DNA of 64,000 bases from Lepidonotus clava (lineage: Eukaryota > Annelida > Polychaeta > Phyllodocida > Polynoidae): assembly GCA_936440205.1 (NCBI GenBank), contig OW387147.1, forward strand, positions 27,367,629 to 27,431,628. The letters run 5' to 3'. The position numbers and the translations under genes were made by a program. Below are positions 22,828 to 37,098 of the stretch, one piece after another. The first letter of the stretch is position 1. The number at the start of each line of letters is the position of its first letter. The notes under the pieces are model-generated. The model was given only the letters and a program-made list of their open reading frames with translations. It did no database searches and was not told where the DNA came from.

Positions 22828-23688
22828 GTAGGATACTTGGACTTTTGACATATTTTTTGCCGAAAAATCATAAATTTCCATAAAGGCGGCATTGAGAATC
22901 GCCTAGTGTAATAAAGTCTTTATAGTCCAGCACCCCTTGAATAGGGCTACAACGCGATGCCTCCCTTCCTACCGTAAACCATTTTCCTTCCCACAGTTAT
23001 TTCAATAACACAGAGGGACCTGGGTGTCCCAGAGGTGTCACTTGTGTCCCGAGGCTTTCTAGGCCTCACTTAGGGTCAAAAGGCCTAGGATGAAAGCCGC
23101 CTCAGACAAATAGGAGGAAAGAAGCTATAGCTGAGCTGTAGTGTAGTGATGCACGTAAAATACGTAGATACCCTTTGATATGTTACTACGCTTTACAAAT
23201 TGGAGGAGTAGGGAAAAAACCTACTACACTATGGTATTATTGAAAACTTTGATATGGTAGGATTCCTCCATAGCCCTTAAGGCGCTAGGTGATAAGCTAA
23301 GCCATCACTTTGAAGATGAAAGACGTGTATGTTATGTGTAAAAGTACGTGTATAATAGTTTTCTAAATCAGTCACATTCTCCCTGAGTCCTCTCAGCAGT
23401 GATAAAGAGTAAACCTACTGTAGGAACTGAAGGTGTTAGAGAATGCAATGATCAATAAAGTATTCTAAACCTGGCAAAAGCCTTCATTTACCCTTAGGCG
23501 AAATTCTTTTATCGGTGTACCCCAAAATACAGTACGTATAGTATTTAATTGTGTTCTCCTATTTAGATACACACATCATTTAATCAACTACGCCGTAAGA
23601 AAAACATCACCAATAGCATTAAAGTACCAATTCAAACCACCACCCAAACAATGTCTCTGCCAAGGTCCAGTCGTGATCTTGTCCTATG

Positions 23689-23847
23689 TGGTCAGTGCCT
23701 GGTCACTGTGAGACGACTGGCTTAGATCTGGTAACCTAAGTGACCATTAGTTGGCCAGAAGTGACCAACAGGCTGACCTGTAGGTCCTGTACCCTGCCCT
23801 CGGCCAGTGTGCCCTGTCAATCAGATTAGAACAGGAGATGTTGGTCA
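23689..23847. promoter_or_regulatory. Cluster of nuclear-receptor-like half-sites
   Basis: Six GGTCA/TGACC pentamers lie within about 160 bp, at 23690, 23701, 23741, 23762, 23774 and 23843. The first two form TGGTCA, a 5-bp gap, then TGGTCA, which is DR5 spacing as used by retinoic acid receptor heterodimers. The half-sites differ from AGGTCA in their first base. This is motif evidence only. Confidence 0.3.
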
Positions 23848-26360
23848 GACCTCGGCTTATCGACCCATAGGGAAAGGGTCGACTTACAAAGTCAAAGTTA
23901 ACCAACCGACGTCCAATTAATGGTATTTCTCCGTTTGTAGCAGTAATGCCACATGGCAATAAAATTCAAGACCTCAAACTCTGGAAATTATTGTTTGGGT
24001 ATGGCAGGAAGTATCTCAAAAACTGAAATCAAGATGAACTAAAGAAACTCCAATGCTAAACCTGAAGGATTGGCCAGTTGAAGGGTTATTAGAATAGAGA
24101 CAAACTCTGGTATGAGCATTAGATTCGACACTCTTTTACTGAGGAATATATAAGAATTTGTTATGCTCTATGATATTACAAACTTACCATTTTATGAACT
24201 AAAGGGATATTCATCTATACATACATGCATTCTAATCTGGATGTATTTTTCATGCCAAGACATTCAGAGAGACAGACATTCGAGGAAACTTTATTAGAAC
24301 CAACTAGCATGCTATGTGGCTACATGTCCAAGCCTTACATACTCCAAAAAACATAATATAAAAAGGATTTCATAGTAAACAAAGGCTATGGAAATCCAAA
24401 CTGAAAGAAATGCACATAAAAAATGTTTTCCTTGTGATGTCAAACATGAATGTTGACATGTTTCCTCTGGACGGCATTTTTCCTCATAAAAAAAGCGGTT
24501 GTGACACAAGTAAAAAGTATGAAACGTGTCATGGTTTTGTTTAAGACGCAGATGTAATCAAACAAGCTTCAAGAGCTATTTATTGAACGCTGCACAATAG
24601 GAAATGACATATATGTAGTTGTAAATCGATCGAGGAGGACAAAAGTTTCTATCATTCAGTGTGTGTAAGTATTGCTACATAAATACAGAGCACAATGATA
24701 ACATTCAACTTACATATCCTATGTTATACAATAAGCCTAGCAGTCAACTATGGATGGCATTGTGATTTCAAAGCAGATTTCGTTATTTTTATTTGGTATA
24801 TCTTTACTTATAGTGAACTGATATTCCTCATATAAGTTTATGATTTTCCGCTATAAAGAATGGGTCATGGAATTCTATACATACATGTACTCCTTTTTCG
24901 CTTAAGTCAACACAAGGTGACTCGTTGTGGATAATTCATTTGCCTTTCGAACAACACTATAATTATAACATCAAAACTAGTAACTGTGTCAAGTAACATG
25001 AAAATCTCTTCTCTCAAGACATAACTCATGAGTAGCCCGTACTTTTGAAATGTTGTCTGTAAAATGTAGGAATAGGAATATCCAAGGTCAAATCTGTCTG
25101 TTTGTCTTTCTAGTTTCTACCTACACCACGTCGAATATCTGATATGCATTCATTTCAATACGGAAAAACTTCATAGAAATTATTACATATGCCTTTGAGG
25201 ATGATGAAGAAAAAGTGTTACTGAAATGGCCCGAACAGTGAACCAAGACTTCAGCTGTCTTTGAAGCGGATAAGGTTAGGTTCTTAAATACAAGAAGGCA
25301 TAGGATTCCATTAATATAGTTTTCTGCTATCCGCGATTGTGTCTCAAGTCTCATGCGCGGTAGCTATATCAACCGCGCTTCTCCGTCTCGGAAAATCTGA
25401 CGTGTATACTTTTATATTACATGTCTCCGTATAAACAACTATGAACATGTAACTCCTGAAAACTGTGGGAGTCGAAAGAGCAAGTCTCGGCGAATACGTT
25501 TAAAGGTCAAGTGTTTATATGCAACTATGTATACAAGCATTAGACGTCCTTAAAGGTCACAGAGGGAAATTGTATGATACTCTGGCTGTACTCGGAGAAG
25601 AAGCGGAGCGAACGACACGAGGACTGTAGACTGCGCCACTGTACAACAGTTGTATCGATTTCTTTTGCCTTTGCTGCAAATGGAAAGATTATAGTCGTGC
25701 GTTGTCGTCAGATGAGTTGCTAAGGGGAACGGTATATGTCCTATCAGCACTACATCCTCACTGTCTGTGCAGATGCAATTACCTCCGAGACGAATATCCC
25801 ATTGTTTTATCTGCTCTATGAAATTGGTTATTTGATTAAATCGCAGTCTGAGGAGTGATAATGTATTAGACCTTTTCGTTTTTAGAATATGAAATACGTA
25901 GTCCTATGACGTGGCGTAGGTTTTAATTTGATTCCCCTGTTTGTTCAATTTTCATCACCTTTAGTCGCAGTTCGAGAAAGGAAACAGGAAACTGTGATAA
26001 ACTTTAATTTAAAAAAGATAACGAAAGAAGAGAATGAGACCAAGAAAGAGAAATTCGAATTGAAATAAGATGGATAACAAGTCAATGCAGGATGAGGTCC
26101 TGGATATACTCACTAAAACGCCATACATATACACGGCATTTTGTCATTTCTTCGAAGTTAAGGTTACAACCATAAAGGGCGGGTAGGAGGAGGTCAAGAC
26201 CTCCAGGACCCCGACCAGTGGGCCCTTCCCTTGAGGGAAGCAGTAGAAGAGATAACAGATCGCATAGCAGAGGGGAGGCAACGCACTGCTTTATATTGTC
26301 TGCCCCGCTGTCTCCGGAGTCAATGCTGTCCCCAGATGTGTCTCCGGTTGAGCTGCTCGT

Positions 26361-26550
26361 GAGCAGATCAATGAGTTGCTCTGCCCATTGACCCATCTCA
26401 CAAGAGGCACCCACAAAGCACTTTGACATACAGGCGCCGTGTATACCCTGCCCTATAAATGTCTCTATCCAGAGTCAAGGTCTCCAGTCTGTCGCCTTTG
26501 AGCAGATCACTGAGCTGCTCAGCTAATTGGCTCACCTCAGAAGGGCACTG
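26361..26550 (-). repeat. Two diverged copies of a ~50-bp segment, possibly once coding
   Basis: GAGCAGATCA followed by similar sequence occurs at 26361 and again at 26500. Read on the minus strand both copies give a related peptide, GQWAEQLIDLL and SQLAEQLSDLL, with matching flanks. The left copy lies within a 115-codon minus-strand open frame (26082-26429). The conserved amphipathic pattern suggests either a duplicated exon fragment or a short tandem duplication that happens to be open. I do not recognise a family. Confidence 0.35.
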
Positions 26551-27758
26551 AATGGGCGTTTACATAAGACTGCTTTTTAAGATACACAGCTTATATAATG
26601 GCTCCCTTGTCGCAGGTGAAATATATAATAGTATTTTCCCTCGGTCACCCGTGTCAAATCAGGTTATGACATGCCCAGCTAATAACTAACGAAACGATCT
26701 TTGACCTTTGATGATTAACATCACTCAGTGTTTCATTCTCTGCATAGGTATCAAGGGGACAGGTAAGAAACCCGACCTCAGAAGTTGTCTTTTTGAGACA
26801 GGTATACCCATGGAAATGGTAACGTTTGTAGACCTTAATACCGTTGATTGCCAAATATACTTATGGCAAAGGGAAGGTATAACCCACATCAAAATGGCAA
26901 ATTGTAATGATGTAATGTGTGCTCTTTTCTGTGTACTTTTGGTGATGTGTTTATCGTTTAAACTCCTGTAAAAATATGGCTATGTGCAGCTGAACAGTAT
27001 GGTATCCTTTCTAGGACATTTAGCAAAAAGTCTGCTAGACATCCATGTCTGATGCATCTTCATACACTAGCCCTCCGGGCACGGTAGGGGCTGCTACACG
27101 TTACCAACCTGCATGTCGGCACGCTTAGGTCTAAAAGTCAGGCGGTGTCAGGGGAAGTCTTGACTTACATTCAATAAGTCCCCAGCCCTTTGAGGGCTTG
27201 GCTAATCCGCATGTTGGCTCAGTTTCTCGATACATGCCCACGTTTCGGTTAGGCAACATGTGTTGTAACGTACGGGTGTTGTGATGTGGAGTAATTGTTT
27301 GATATCATGCTTCACCTTTCACATCAGATACAAGCCATTACCGGTACTGAGAACAATGTAGGCTAATGAGGAGGTCGAGGACGAGGAATGGAGAGGTTGT
27401 ATTTTTCAACCTTTTCCTTGCACCACCACATAATATATATTAGAATTACAGGTGACAACATGTCAGACATAGGACAGTCGGCATAATAATTATGCCACGT
27501 TTGACTTAATACTATAGTACGATGAACTTAAGTACAATTGTATTATGATAATCAAAACTAACATTTTTATTGAATATCGGCAGTTGGATAGTGGTGAAAT
27601 CATAATTATATCCAAATTTGTGGATATTTCATAAAATATTTTTGGTTATACAGACATTCAAAATGTGAGATACAAATCTTTAATAATGTCTTACGACATT
27701 GGCATATAGAGAGCATGGACAGGCCTGAGCGCATTGGTCATTTTACCTCTGTCTGTAG

Positions 27759-27761
<3 letters not shown>

Positions 27762-27857
<96 letters not shown>

Positions 27858-27955
27858 TGTGTCTGTGTGTCTGTGTGTGTCTGTGTGTCTGTGTGTGTCT
27901 GTGTGTGTGCGCGTGTGCACGCGCGTGTCCGCACATGCGTGTGTCTGTGTCTGTA
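27762..27955. repeat. (TG)n microsatellite, long pure tract
   Basis: There is an uninterrupted TG run from about 27762 to 27856, then TG interspersed with TCTG and CGCG-containing variants to about 27955. Open frames encoding Cys-Val or His-Thr runs in this interval are artefacts of the repeat. Confidence 0.97.
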
Positions 27956-30900
27956 TGTTGTCTGTCTGAATTATGTGTTTATGGAGGTCTATTTTCTCAT
28001 TCATTTTCCATAATACAGATCTCCCTCTGTTCTTCAATAAGGCACCACCAAGAAATACTGCAAATTGAAATATTAATCGGTGTTGTATCGGAAATAATTT
28101 ATTTCCTCTTTTTTCCATCTTTCTCCCACGGCAGTATTTTGATGACCCCTGTGACCGCGGACCCCACCGCTGGGTTCTGGCGGCATGTTGGGCTGGCTAA
28201 TGACCCCCTGATGACGACCAGGCCCATGTCGGGGGTCAGGACCCCATGCAGACTACTGGCAGATTACAAGACGCCTTCGGAATTCGGAGGCATTTTTTTC
28301 AGACCACACATCCACCAAGGTGAAAATAGCTTTTTCCCTAACATGAATAACCTACCATAGTGCACAATTTCCAATATAGTTCTAGGACTGTATGTTGATG
28401 ACGCCGTTTTGCTGTGGCTGCAGTAAATTACACGTATTATATGTAAGAGATATTCAATTAAAACTATATCCATCGCTATCACAAAATAGCAGTAGATATG
28501 GGAATAAGTGCGTTACTAGCTTTGAATAGGAAAATAATCTATATTTTATTTCTCGAATAATGTTAAAAAAGGTACTCGTTGTATTTGACCTAAACAATTA
28601 ACATAATTTGACCTTTTTATGAGAAAGTGAGTACTTTTTGAGTTTGTGCTTAATCGGCCGCCAACAAATAAAGTTGTCTATGTATTTCTGGCTGAAATAA
28701 GAATGACCAGAAAAATGGTTTGCGTCTTTTAATATAGGCCTAGCACTTGTTTTCAGAGTTTTGTGTCGCATCATAAAGTACAACATAGGTTTCGTTAGGA
28801 TCATGTGGATAGATCGACCTATGACTTTGTTGAGAAGTTAGCAGGATGTGTTATAATGGATTACTATTTCTTGGGTAATCTTTTTCTTTGTTACAGTATA
28901 ATTCTTTTTTATGCATGCTCATGTTGCAAATTAAATAATTTTTAGGGGTATTTAGCTACAAGAACAATAATAGTCAGCCCTCCTGCCCATTGATATAGCC
29001 CTGACGTGGTGCCTATTAACAAATGACCTATTGCTGGAGTAGTTACCTTAACGCTTGTCAGAACCCCTCACCCTTAAAATCTACCTTGTGACATCTTGAT
29101 GACAAGATCTTCTCGACATGCATCCCTCGTTGCTCCCATTGCCTGCCCTCAATTGCACCTGATGCCCGAAGTCTTCTGACCTTACACAAAGGCACTGAGG
29201 ACACACCCATGTGTATATCACCTTCTGTTTGATCTCTCATCTCCTAAGGATGAGAGCGTACTATGTAGGCCATACAATTAGATTTGTACCGGATTCAGCA
29301 ATACACACGTTCTTAACCCACCAAGAGGTTTCAGTTTTTCACTTAAGAATTTAGTTTGAAGACAAAGTTCTGTTTGAAAGAAAGCCTTAACTTTTCAGCG
29401 TCAGAGTTCTTTATCAACACAGTCACTTAAGGACTTACCATTAAGTACCGGTATGTACAGAAAGAGAGGTGGGGAGGCAGAATTTCTTTTAAATGTGCGT
29501 CTGTTCCTGATTTGTCCGTTGCCTACTTTAGCCCGTATGTTTCCCAGTCAAGTAATCGTCTCCCCCAAAACGTACAATTTGTATTTATGATACATTTTGA
29601 TAAGCTGAGCATAAATGTATAGGGCAGATCATAGAAGCACTTTGATTATGGAAGGTTTTTACGACACGTCTCCTAGGCAGCACTCTTAAATTCTTATGTA
29701 TCAGTCACCTTTTTTCATTGAACCCCAATAAAGGCATGGACAAAGATGAAGCAATGTTTCCCAGACAGTGATGCAGTTTACACAGCATAAATATTAAAGA
29801 CTTGAATACCATATGCTAAGAGAAAAGACATTTGGAGTAGAAGGATTGATCGCTTTTTCCTTAAGGAGGCAAAGTACCGGGTTGTTGTTGCGGAAACAAA
29901 AAGAAAGACTTTTTCGTTCATTTTCCATTTCCCCATCGCCTTAAGTGCTCACGCAATCGTGACATTAATGTAGAGTGTCTAAGCAGACATTTGACACTCT
30001 GTTTTTCTCATATATTGATAAAGCTCTTGTTCAAGGCGGTATTCTGATGTAGATACTCTTTTTATAATGCAGAAATATAATGCCCTTCCAAAGAGATGAG
30101 TCCAAAACAAATGAAAGATCGAATCTCATGTCTAAAATGACGGCTGTGCATTGCTTCATTAGAGGAGGAAATTAGCTTACAAGTCACACTTTCCTTTCCT
30201 ATCATGAACTTGTATCTTATCCGAAAAGTGCTGCTTGTGGATTAATTTAATAGAATCAGTCAGTGTGGATATTGCGATTAAGCTTATGTCGCTATTGCAA
30301 ATTGCAATTGATTTGTCAAACGATATAAATAATCATAAATCTTGGTACAATAGCCCGCATGTATACGTATAGAACACCCATCAATCATTCTTAAGATGTC
30401 CAAAGTATAGTGCATTTAAAAGGTATATTGTGATTATCTTTCCTCTTTGAAATCAAAATTTTGCATTTTGCTTCTCTTAAAGAAATCTGAATTTGGATGT
30501 CCATTCCTATGGTGTCTATACGTCTTGTATGTTAAGCTCACCTTAGAAGTACATTTCCTAGATGAAGGACTAAAAACACAACGGCTAATTAGTTGCCACA
30601 CAGTGTTGTAGCCATAAAATTAATTTGCACATGTGATGGTAATTGTCTCAGCTAGGGTAAAATTACCATAACATGGCAATTGCCCTCTGGTGTTAATTAC
30701 TCTGAGGAAAACATGTTCAGAATGGAGTTGCCCAAGAAGTAGTTTCTTTAAGAAGAAGTCATCCTAAACCCTAGAGAGTTAGATGTCAGAGGGACACTTG
30801 ACCTGTTGAATTTATCTCAGAATTGGATCGCCTCAGCATAGTTTTCCTATGGATCAGTTTCATACCAGAGAGCAATTGCTGGGTGACCGATGTATAGACT

Positions 30901-33066
30901 GAAATTGAAAACGAAATTGATAAGCCATCTCCAATATCAATTCAAGCCATAAAAATTTGAGAGAAAATCATCAGTGTTATAGCAGCTTCGGAAAAAATAT
31001 AATATAGGTATTATGATATGTATCCCTCTGAACTTAAGCGTCTTAGTTTTCTAAGAGTATTGAAGAGTTATTAACTGGTGATGATAGTTCAACCACAGAG
31101 GTAGATAATGGGATGTTCTTTATACATGTTACTTTGCATTGCTTATTCATACTTGTAAGTCTTGATTGAAGAATCATAATCCAAGTATTTGAACAATGAC
31201 TTAACGTGATACCATAAATGATGTGAAACATTTTAAGGTACTGAGTTATGTTGTCTTTGCTGAAGAAAAATAATGCATTATATGTAGAATAAAGTAAAAC
31301 ATGAATAGTATTTTGATGTTAACACTACGAGGGGGGGGGGGGGGCCCAATTGACATATGGGGCCATTGGTCGATTTGTTGATTAGCTGATGGGGGTGGGG
31401 GTAGGGATGGGAATAGTTCCAAAGTTGGGGCCAATAGTCTTATGGGCCAATAGACCATACATCTTTGGGAAAAGCTACTATCACTATTTCTGAAAATGTA
31501 GTACACTCAGTATGATAATTAATATGATGTTCATTATGATGACTGAGGTGAATTATCAGTGAAAAATCAAGCCTGTATGGCAACAACTGTAGAGAGGGTA
31601 TTTCACTCACCTAATGAGTTATTGACCGTTTTTGCAACTTGTCCATGCTTTGAAGAAACATGATACATTATCATGAAACTCAATCAACGTTTCTGAAATG
31701 CATGCTACGGTCTCATCGATCTTAAGTCAAAGCCATATGCTGTCACTATCAGTAACACTTTTTTATCAAACCTACAAAGGTAGAGAAGTAATACCAGTGA
31801 TTGGAATCACATCTAACAAATCAGAGTTCGAATCACCTTTCATCCAGCCTCATCAACTGGAATCTATTTCGTAGTTTTATATTTTGAAGGTGTGGTAGAT
31901 ACTTCATACTTGGCGTTAAGTTACCAAAAGAGTATATGAGAGGGTGGCTTAAAAATTAAATTGGTAAAGGAAGAAGTATGAAAGGTAGTGCAGACCTCGT
32001 GAACATTGACGGATCGAATTGTTTATTCAAAAAAGCCGTTGATTTGTCTGCTTCTGATTTCTCTGATGTGATATTTTGATTCATTGATTGAGAATAATTA
32101 CTAACTTTCAACATCCTCTATCAGGTCTTTTCGCTTTCTTATTAATTTGATATAAGTGAAACCATGTTTAATAGGCCCCACCCACGCTGTGTTCAGTACA
32201 TACATATTATATGCTTATTTATACATCAGAGACAGATCTTAATAGAACCCACGTATACCGAATAGTTATTCTTGTAGCGTTTTAAGACTTCGTTCCGTTC
32301 TTTGAAACTGCAATGTCAGCAACTTCTAATGTTTGATGCAGCCATTGAATGATTTTGAAGGAAAGTGGTGACATTTCTCACCATTCCCATTCAGTTTTGA
32401 ATTATTTAGTTTTGTTCACATCTCAGTGAATCGTTTTGTCTTAATAGATTGAGAATCTTTGATAAAATGAGCTATGGCTACCCTGCTCTATAGACGCCAG
32501 TGGAAGAATAATTAAGGGCATAATCCATTAGCAGGTTGGCAAAGGTGCTACTTAGAATATAATGTGTCAGGTAACTTAAGCGATTGCGTCTTCGAATTCG
32601 TTTACAAACATAAGCTTACAAGCAATAGTTTTCAAAAGAATTAATGACGTACTTAACTTTTAACTGATCCTCTTGAGGAGGACAACAAATCACTTAAGCA
32701 TTAATGCAGTCTCTTTACAAAAGAAGTCATGAATTTATAACTGATAGTCGCGATGAAGACTCTGCGATAATACAGATTCAATCTTCCCTTGATATTTATG
32801 ATTCGAATGGACCCTCCTATGTCAATGTTTTAGTGAGGATGTTGCGACAGCCACGCCTATAAAAACAAGCTGATGGTAGAAATTAGTATTCAATAATTGG
32901 CATATTTCCATATTTGTGTAAGAGTTAAGATTCAGAAGAATGAGGCACACCTAATAAATGATGGTCCAATATTGTGAAAGAATCAAGTGTACTTAACCCG
33001 CTCTGTATTGCATAGAATAAAACAAGGGAATTCTGAGCACCCAAAAGCTGTGACAAAATGGTAGGT
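27956..33066. other. Non-coding stretch
   Basis: No gene is recognised. There is a run of 14 G at 31331-31344 and otherwise AT-rich sequence. A short YVDDAVLL-like peptide at about 28390-28415 was considered and set aside as too short to support a LINE fragment. Confidence 0.5.
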
Positions 33067-33070
33067 TTAA

Positions 33071-33703
33071 CCCTTTCACTGCCAGATATATCACAATGTA
33101 AGTGATATTTACTGAAATATTGCCCAAAATACAAAAATTAGTGCATAAATTCCCTAAAACTCAAATTTAGTTTAGATTCTTCAGATGAAAAGTTTTTTTC
33201 AATAATTTTGATATAAACGTTCCAAATGTTGGCACTGTGCCAATGAGGCAAATTTCTTGTGTGGAGTAATTGTTCTTTCTTTTGTAATTTGCAGGTTACC
33301 ATGGTAACCGATAAATCATAAAATGACTATGACACTGTTTATAAAAATAACATGAAAACATTATCTTTTTTGTGCAAAAGACAGTTTGTGATTATCATAA
33401 ATGAAAGAAAAGTTAGAGCAAATTGAAAATTATGTCATTTACATAAATTCACCCATTTTTCATGATTTTTTAATTAGTATGGCAAATTCAAATGTAAATA
33501 CACTGTTTATGGTTTCTGGAATCGCAATTCTAACATTTTTGGGTGACTTGATAGTCTGATGTTCAAACACCTGTATCTCTGGTTCTAATTGGAATATCTG
33601 AAAAATTCTTTCAGATTCTGAAAGCATAATTTGCATTCTTTCAATGGTGTTCCTATGGGATTTTACTATAGGGCCCCATATGAGGCCTCTGGCAGTGTAA
33701 GGG
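33071..33703. mobile_element. TTAA-flanked piggyBac-like MITE, complete
   Basis: The 633-bp element is flanked on both sides by TTAA (33067-33070 and 33704-33707). It starts CCCTTTCACTGCCAG and ends CTGGCAGTGTAAGGG, giving 15-bp inverted ends with one mismatch. TTAA target duplication with CCC-starting ends is the hallmark of the piggyBac superfamily. No transposase frame is present, so it is non-autonomous. It contains a perfect palindrome GGTTACCATGGTAACC at 33294-33309, which matches the RFX X-box. A second copy in reverse orientation lies at 62787-63090. Confidence 0.85.
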
Positions 33704-33707
33704 TTAA

Positions 33708-34078
33708 GATATTATGTTCGGGTTGTATGTATTGCTGCCGCCGGTACAAGGTTTGGACGACTACACTTTTTGGAAATGTGTTATACATTCATAACACATC
33801 TGCCGGAAACTGTGAAAAATAGTTAGAAATTGGCATCACTGTACTGCAGCATAGAAATGTATGAGTAACTATTTGACCATCTAGCATTTTCGTCATTTTG
33901 ATGGTGCCAAATCTGTTTTTGTGACTGTTCTTTTTAAAAAGCAAAGATTTTCTCGAACTTAAGAGTTGATGGTAAACTTAGACTGTTTTTTAGTGTTTTT
34001 ATGCTAACCCCGTAACATAATGTGACCACTAGGGAGTGATTCGGAGATCTGTAGAAGGTGGGGAAACGTAACTTTCTT

Positions 34079-34138
<60 letters not shown>

Positions 34139-37098
34139 TGCGCATCACAGAACCACTTCTTAATCCGTCCCTATAGGCACATTCAGAACAAACTCTGTTC
34201 TACCAATTCTTGTTCCTTGCTGCGTCACTTGTTTAAAAGAAATGTTGCAAAAACTGAGACTTCTTTGTTTAAACAAGATGATGCTTTGGGGATCAGGAAT
34301 TATCGTGTTTTTCTTTGTGTGCACTTCCCAGCGACTCAAGTGGTTGTAATCTATAGGACTTTTTCTTCAACCCTTCCCTGGTGGCATGTCTGGAACTAAG
34401 GGAAGTCATATCGGCGACCAAATCACGTGGTTATCTCGAGAGCTAAATACTGTTCACTAACCCCAGCGGTGGCGCCATCGCGCGGACGATTGGAGACGCA
34501 GCGAACCGTTCTAACGGATGTTTAGCCAATATATCACGCTGACTAAGCATTTCCGCTCAGTTGCCTTGGCTACGGGCCCGTCCTGGGGGAGGAACAGACA
34601 AAACGTTTTGTTTCTCTCCCCACAAGTGGCTTGGCAGCGATAGAACCATGAAAGAGCAAATTGGGCGCGAACGTAGTCAAACAACAACCCCCCAATTGGC
34701 ACGCTTTGCATGCTTTTATGGAGGGACGGCATGGCTTTATCCTATAATGTCCTTTTGGCTAGATAATAATTAGCAGGCACAGGATATTCATAACTGGTTA
34801 TCCGGGTTTTGCCGCACGTTGATTTTATTCGTGTTTGTCGAATACTGACTCTGATTCAAAAATTGACTCACCGTTTTAGGTTAGAACTAATGACATTGCA
34901 CACATTTTGTAACCACAGGCAACTGTAACCAGTCTTTTTTATTTCAAGATTCATGTATCAGTTCCATCGTACATTCTTTGAAAAAGGATGATATATGAAA
35001 TTGGGGATGCTGATTAAAGTATATTATCAAAGCTTCATTGGGAACGTTGGACATCACTTTTTTTGATTTACAGATGCCTTGTAAATATCATAACCTCGGC
35101 TAGGTATTCGCTGGACAAGTGAACATTGCACAATTTGAACGCATGATTTGCAGCTGTTAGGCAATATGCTGAGGAGGTGATTACAATGAACATTATTCTA
35201 GGTGTGACCTCTGTGAATTAACGAGAAAGTAATGGGATATGTATACTGATTAACTATTTTAATTGCCAGCATATCCAGACACAAGAACACGATTAGAAGA
35301 TTTCTATTTTCTCTAAGTAGCAATCTTAATCTATATTGAATGGCGAATATTCTGGTACACTGTTCTTACTTCTATTAGTTCTGTTTAATAAATGAGGAGC
35401 AGATATTCAATGAACTTGGCATGATTATTATATTCGTTCTTCGAGCAGTTAGATAGATGTGGCAGGATAAGTGTGGCTTGAATACGGAAATATATACGTA
35501 TCCAAATTGTTGATTATTGAGCACCTTTGCACACAATAATGATTTTAAATACAAGCTTAATTTGAAGTTTCATGGTGTAAATTCCATGATCCATCAGGAG
35601 TGATTAGAAATAAGGCTATAGAACTTGCGAACCAGGATTACATATAATTACATGATTCTGAAAATGATCACGCCAACTTGGAAAATGTATCAAAGAAACC
35701 TCATTGAAGAAATTGGAATTATATATATTGTTGAAAGTTCGAGGTGGGTGCATCTATCAGATAAACCTTCACATAAGCATATACACTTACTTCTATATGT
35801 ACTTACAGTAAATTGAGTTCACAGTTGTCGTACAGAAATGCTATAAGTAAACTGACGCCATGACTATAGAAATCGCCCACCGAGCCTTGTCTCTTATATG
35901 ACAGCATTGTCATTTACTGTCAAATAGCAACTACTGAAAACACAATATTAGAAATTGTACGATTCTGTTCTGGTGTGTATCAGATTCGGATTTTGAAAGA
36001 AATAGTATATCTCCAACTGAGAACGAACACATAATTATTGGATTGCACGTACGACAGTAATACTTTCAGTTCACTAAAATTTAAAGAAATTTACTGTATA
36101 CTAATATGTCCTGACTCCTGAGACAACTGCCAAAGTCCATATACTACTTACAACATCTAATAAAATGTAAAACGATTACATTCACAGTGGGATAAATCTG
36201 GGATTTTCTTTCAATATTTCCACCGTTCAATGTCTACACTATTCTTCCATACGCCCACTGAAACTTAGGTTGTTCTCTTACCTTGTACATTGTAAGGCAA
36301 TATAAGGAGAAATGTTTGATATGAAGCTTCAGTTTCTTACTTTTATATTTATGTGATCCTACTGAGACTAAAATTACGTATTCATATTACTGTCGCGTAT
36401 GTAAGAACTATTAATCATTATGAAACTGCATTGTTATCATTTTCTTATGGCAAAATTCCTAGTATCTCAGGTTTCATAACCTGTTACAAAACCACCGACA
36501 TTTTTAGGTAATGAACCTACAGTAATTATCATGGTGGCCTTATTTGGATGTAACATAGACATATATAAGATCTTATGTATCTCTATGGATGTAATTATAT
36601 TACTGCAGCATCACGTACTAGCCGATATGTGGTCACGATGAATGCCACCCTTTACACCACACAGTCATAGTTCCTAAGATCTACTTCCTCAGAATTTCTC
36701 CAGAATTTTCCTGAAAATTACCAGAAATTTATTGGAAGCGAAAAGTTTCTAAAGTCAACAAATTATAAAAAAGAATTAATGAAGAAACACGATTCGCAAT
36801 GCTTAATAAAGAAACGTGGTAGGCTTTCATTTGATATGATGATAGAGCATATTGCTATGTTGATGCATCTCCAACTTGATGATAATAAAGCATGAGAAAA
36901 GTCAGAAAGTATCGGGACAACGGCTGCTTCAGGGAAACTACCCATGGACGGTTATCAGGTTATGGCCGATTTGGGATCTAAAGAGAGCCAGGAATACAAG
37001 GTACAAAGTCATAAAGTACTAAAGATAATGATTTCTTTGTTATATCTAATATTAGATAATGCTTATAAAAGCTGGTAATAGAAAAATAAATCTTTCAC
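33708..37098. other. Non-coding stretch
   Basis: No gene is recognised. A CA microsatellite lies at 34083-34136. A CpG-richer patch at about 34.40-34.75 kb, with open frames on both strands, could be a conserved non-coding element. The rest is AT-rich. Confidence 0.5.
34083..34136. repeat. (CA)27 microsatellite
   Basis: A pure CA run of 54 bp with no interruptions. Open frames through it are repeat artefacts. Confidence 0.98.

Larger units (their letters stand above)
21557..27761. other. Non-coding stretch with scattered small repeats
   Basis: No gene is recognised. Sub-features listed separately are a hairpin at 22.79 kb, a half-site cluster at 23.7 kb and a small duplication at 26.36-26.55 kb. 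The remaining sequence is AT-rich, and its open frames are below about 115 codons without known domains. Confidence 0.5.

Noticed and set aside
27691-28360. Long open frames over the TG tract on both strands
   Set aside because: They consist of Cys-Val and His-Thr runs generated by the dinucleotide repeat.
28384-28425. Peptide LGLYVDDAVLLWLQ resembling a LINE reverse transcriptase YxDD box
   Set aside because: Only about 14 residues between stops, and no neighbouring RT motif in any frame.
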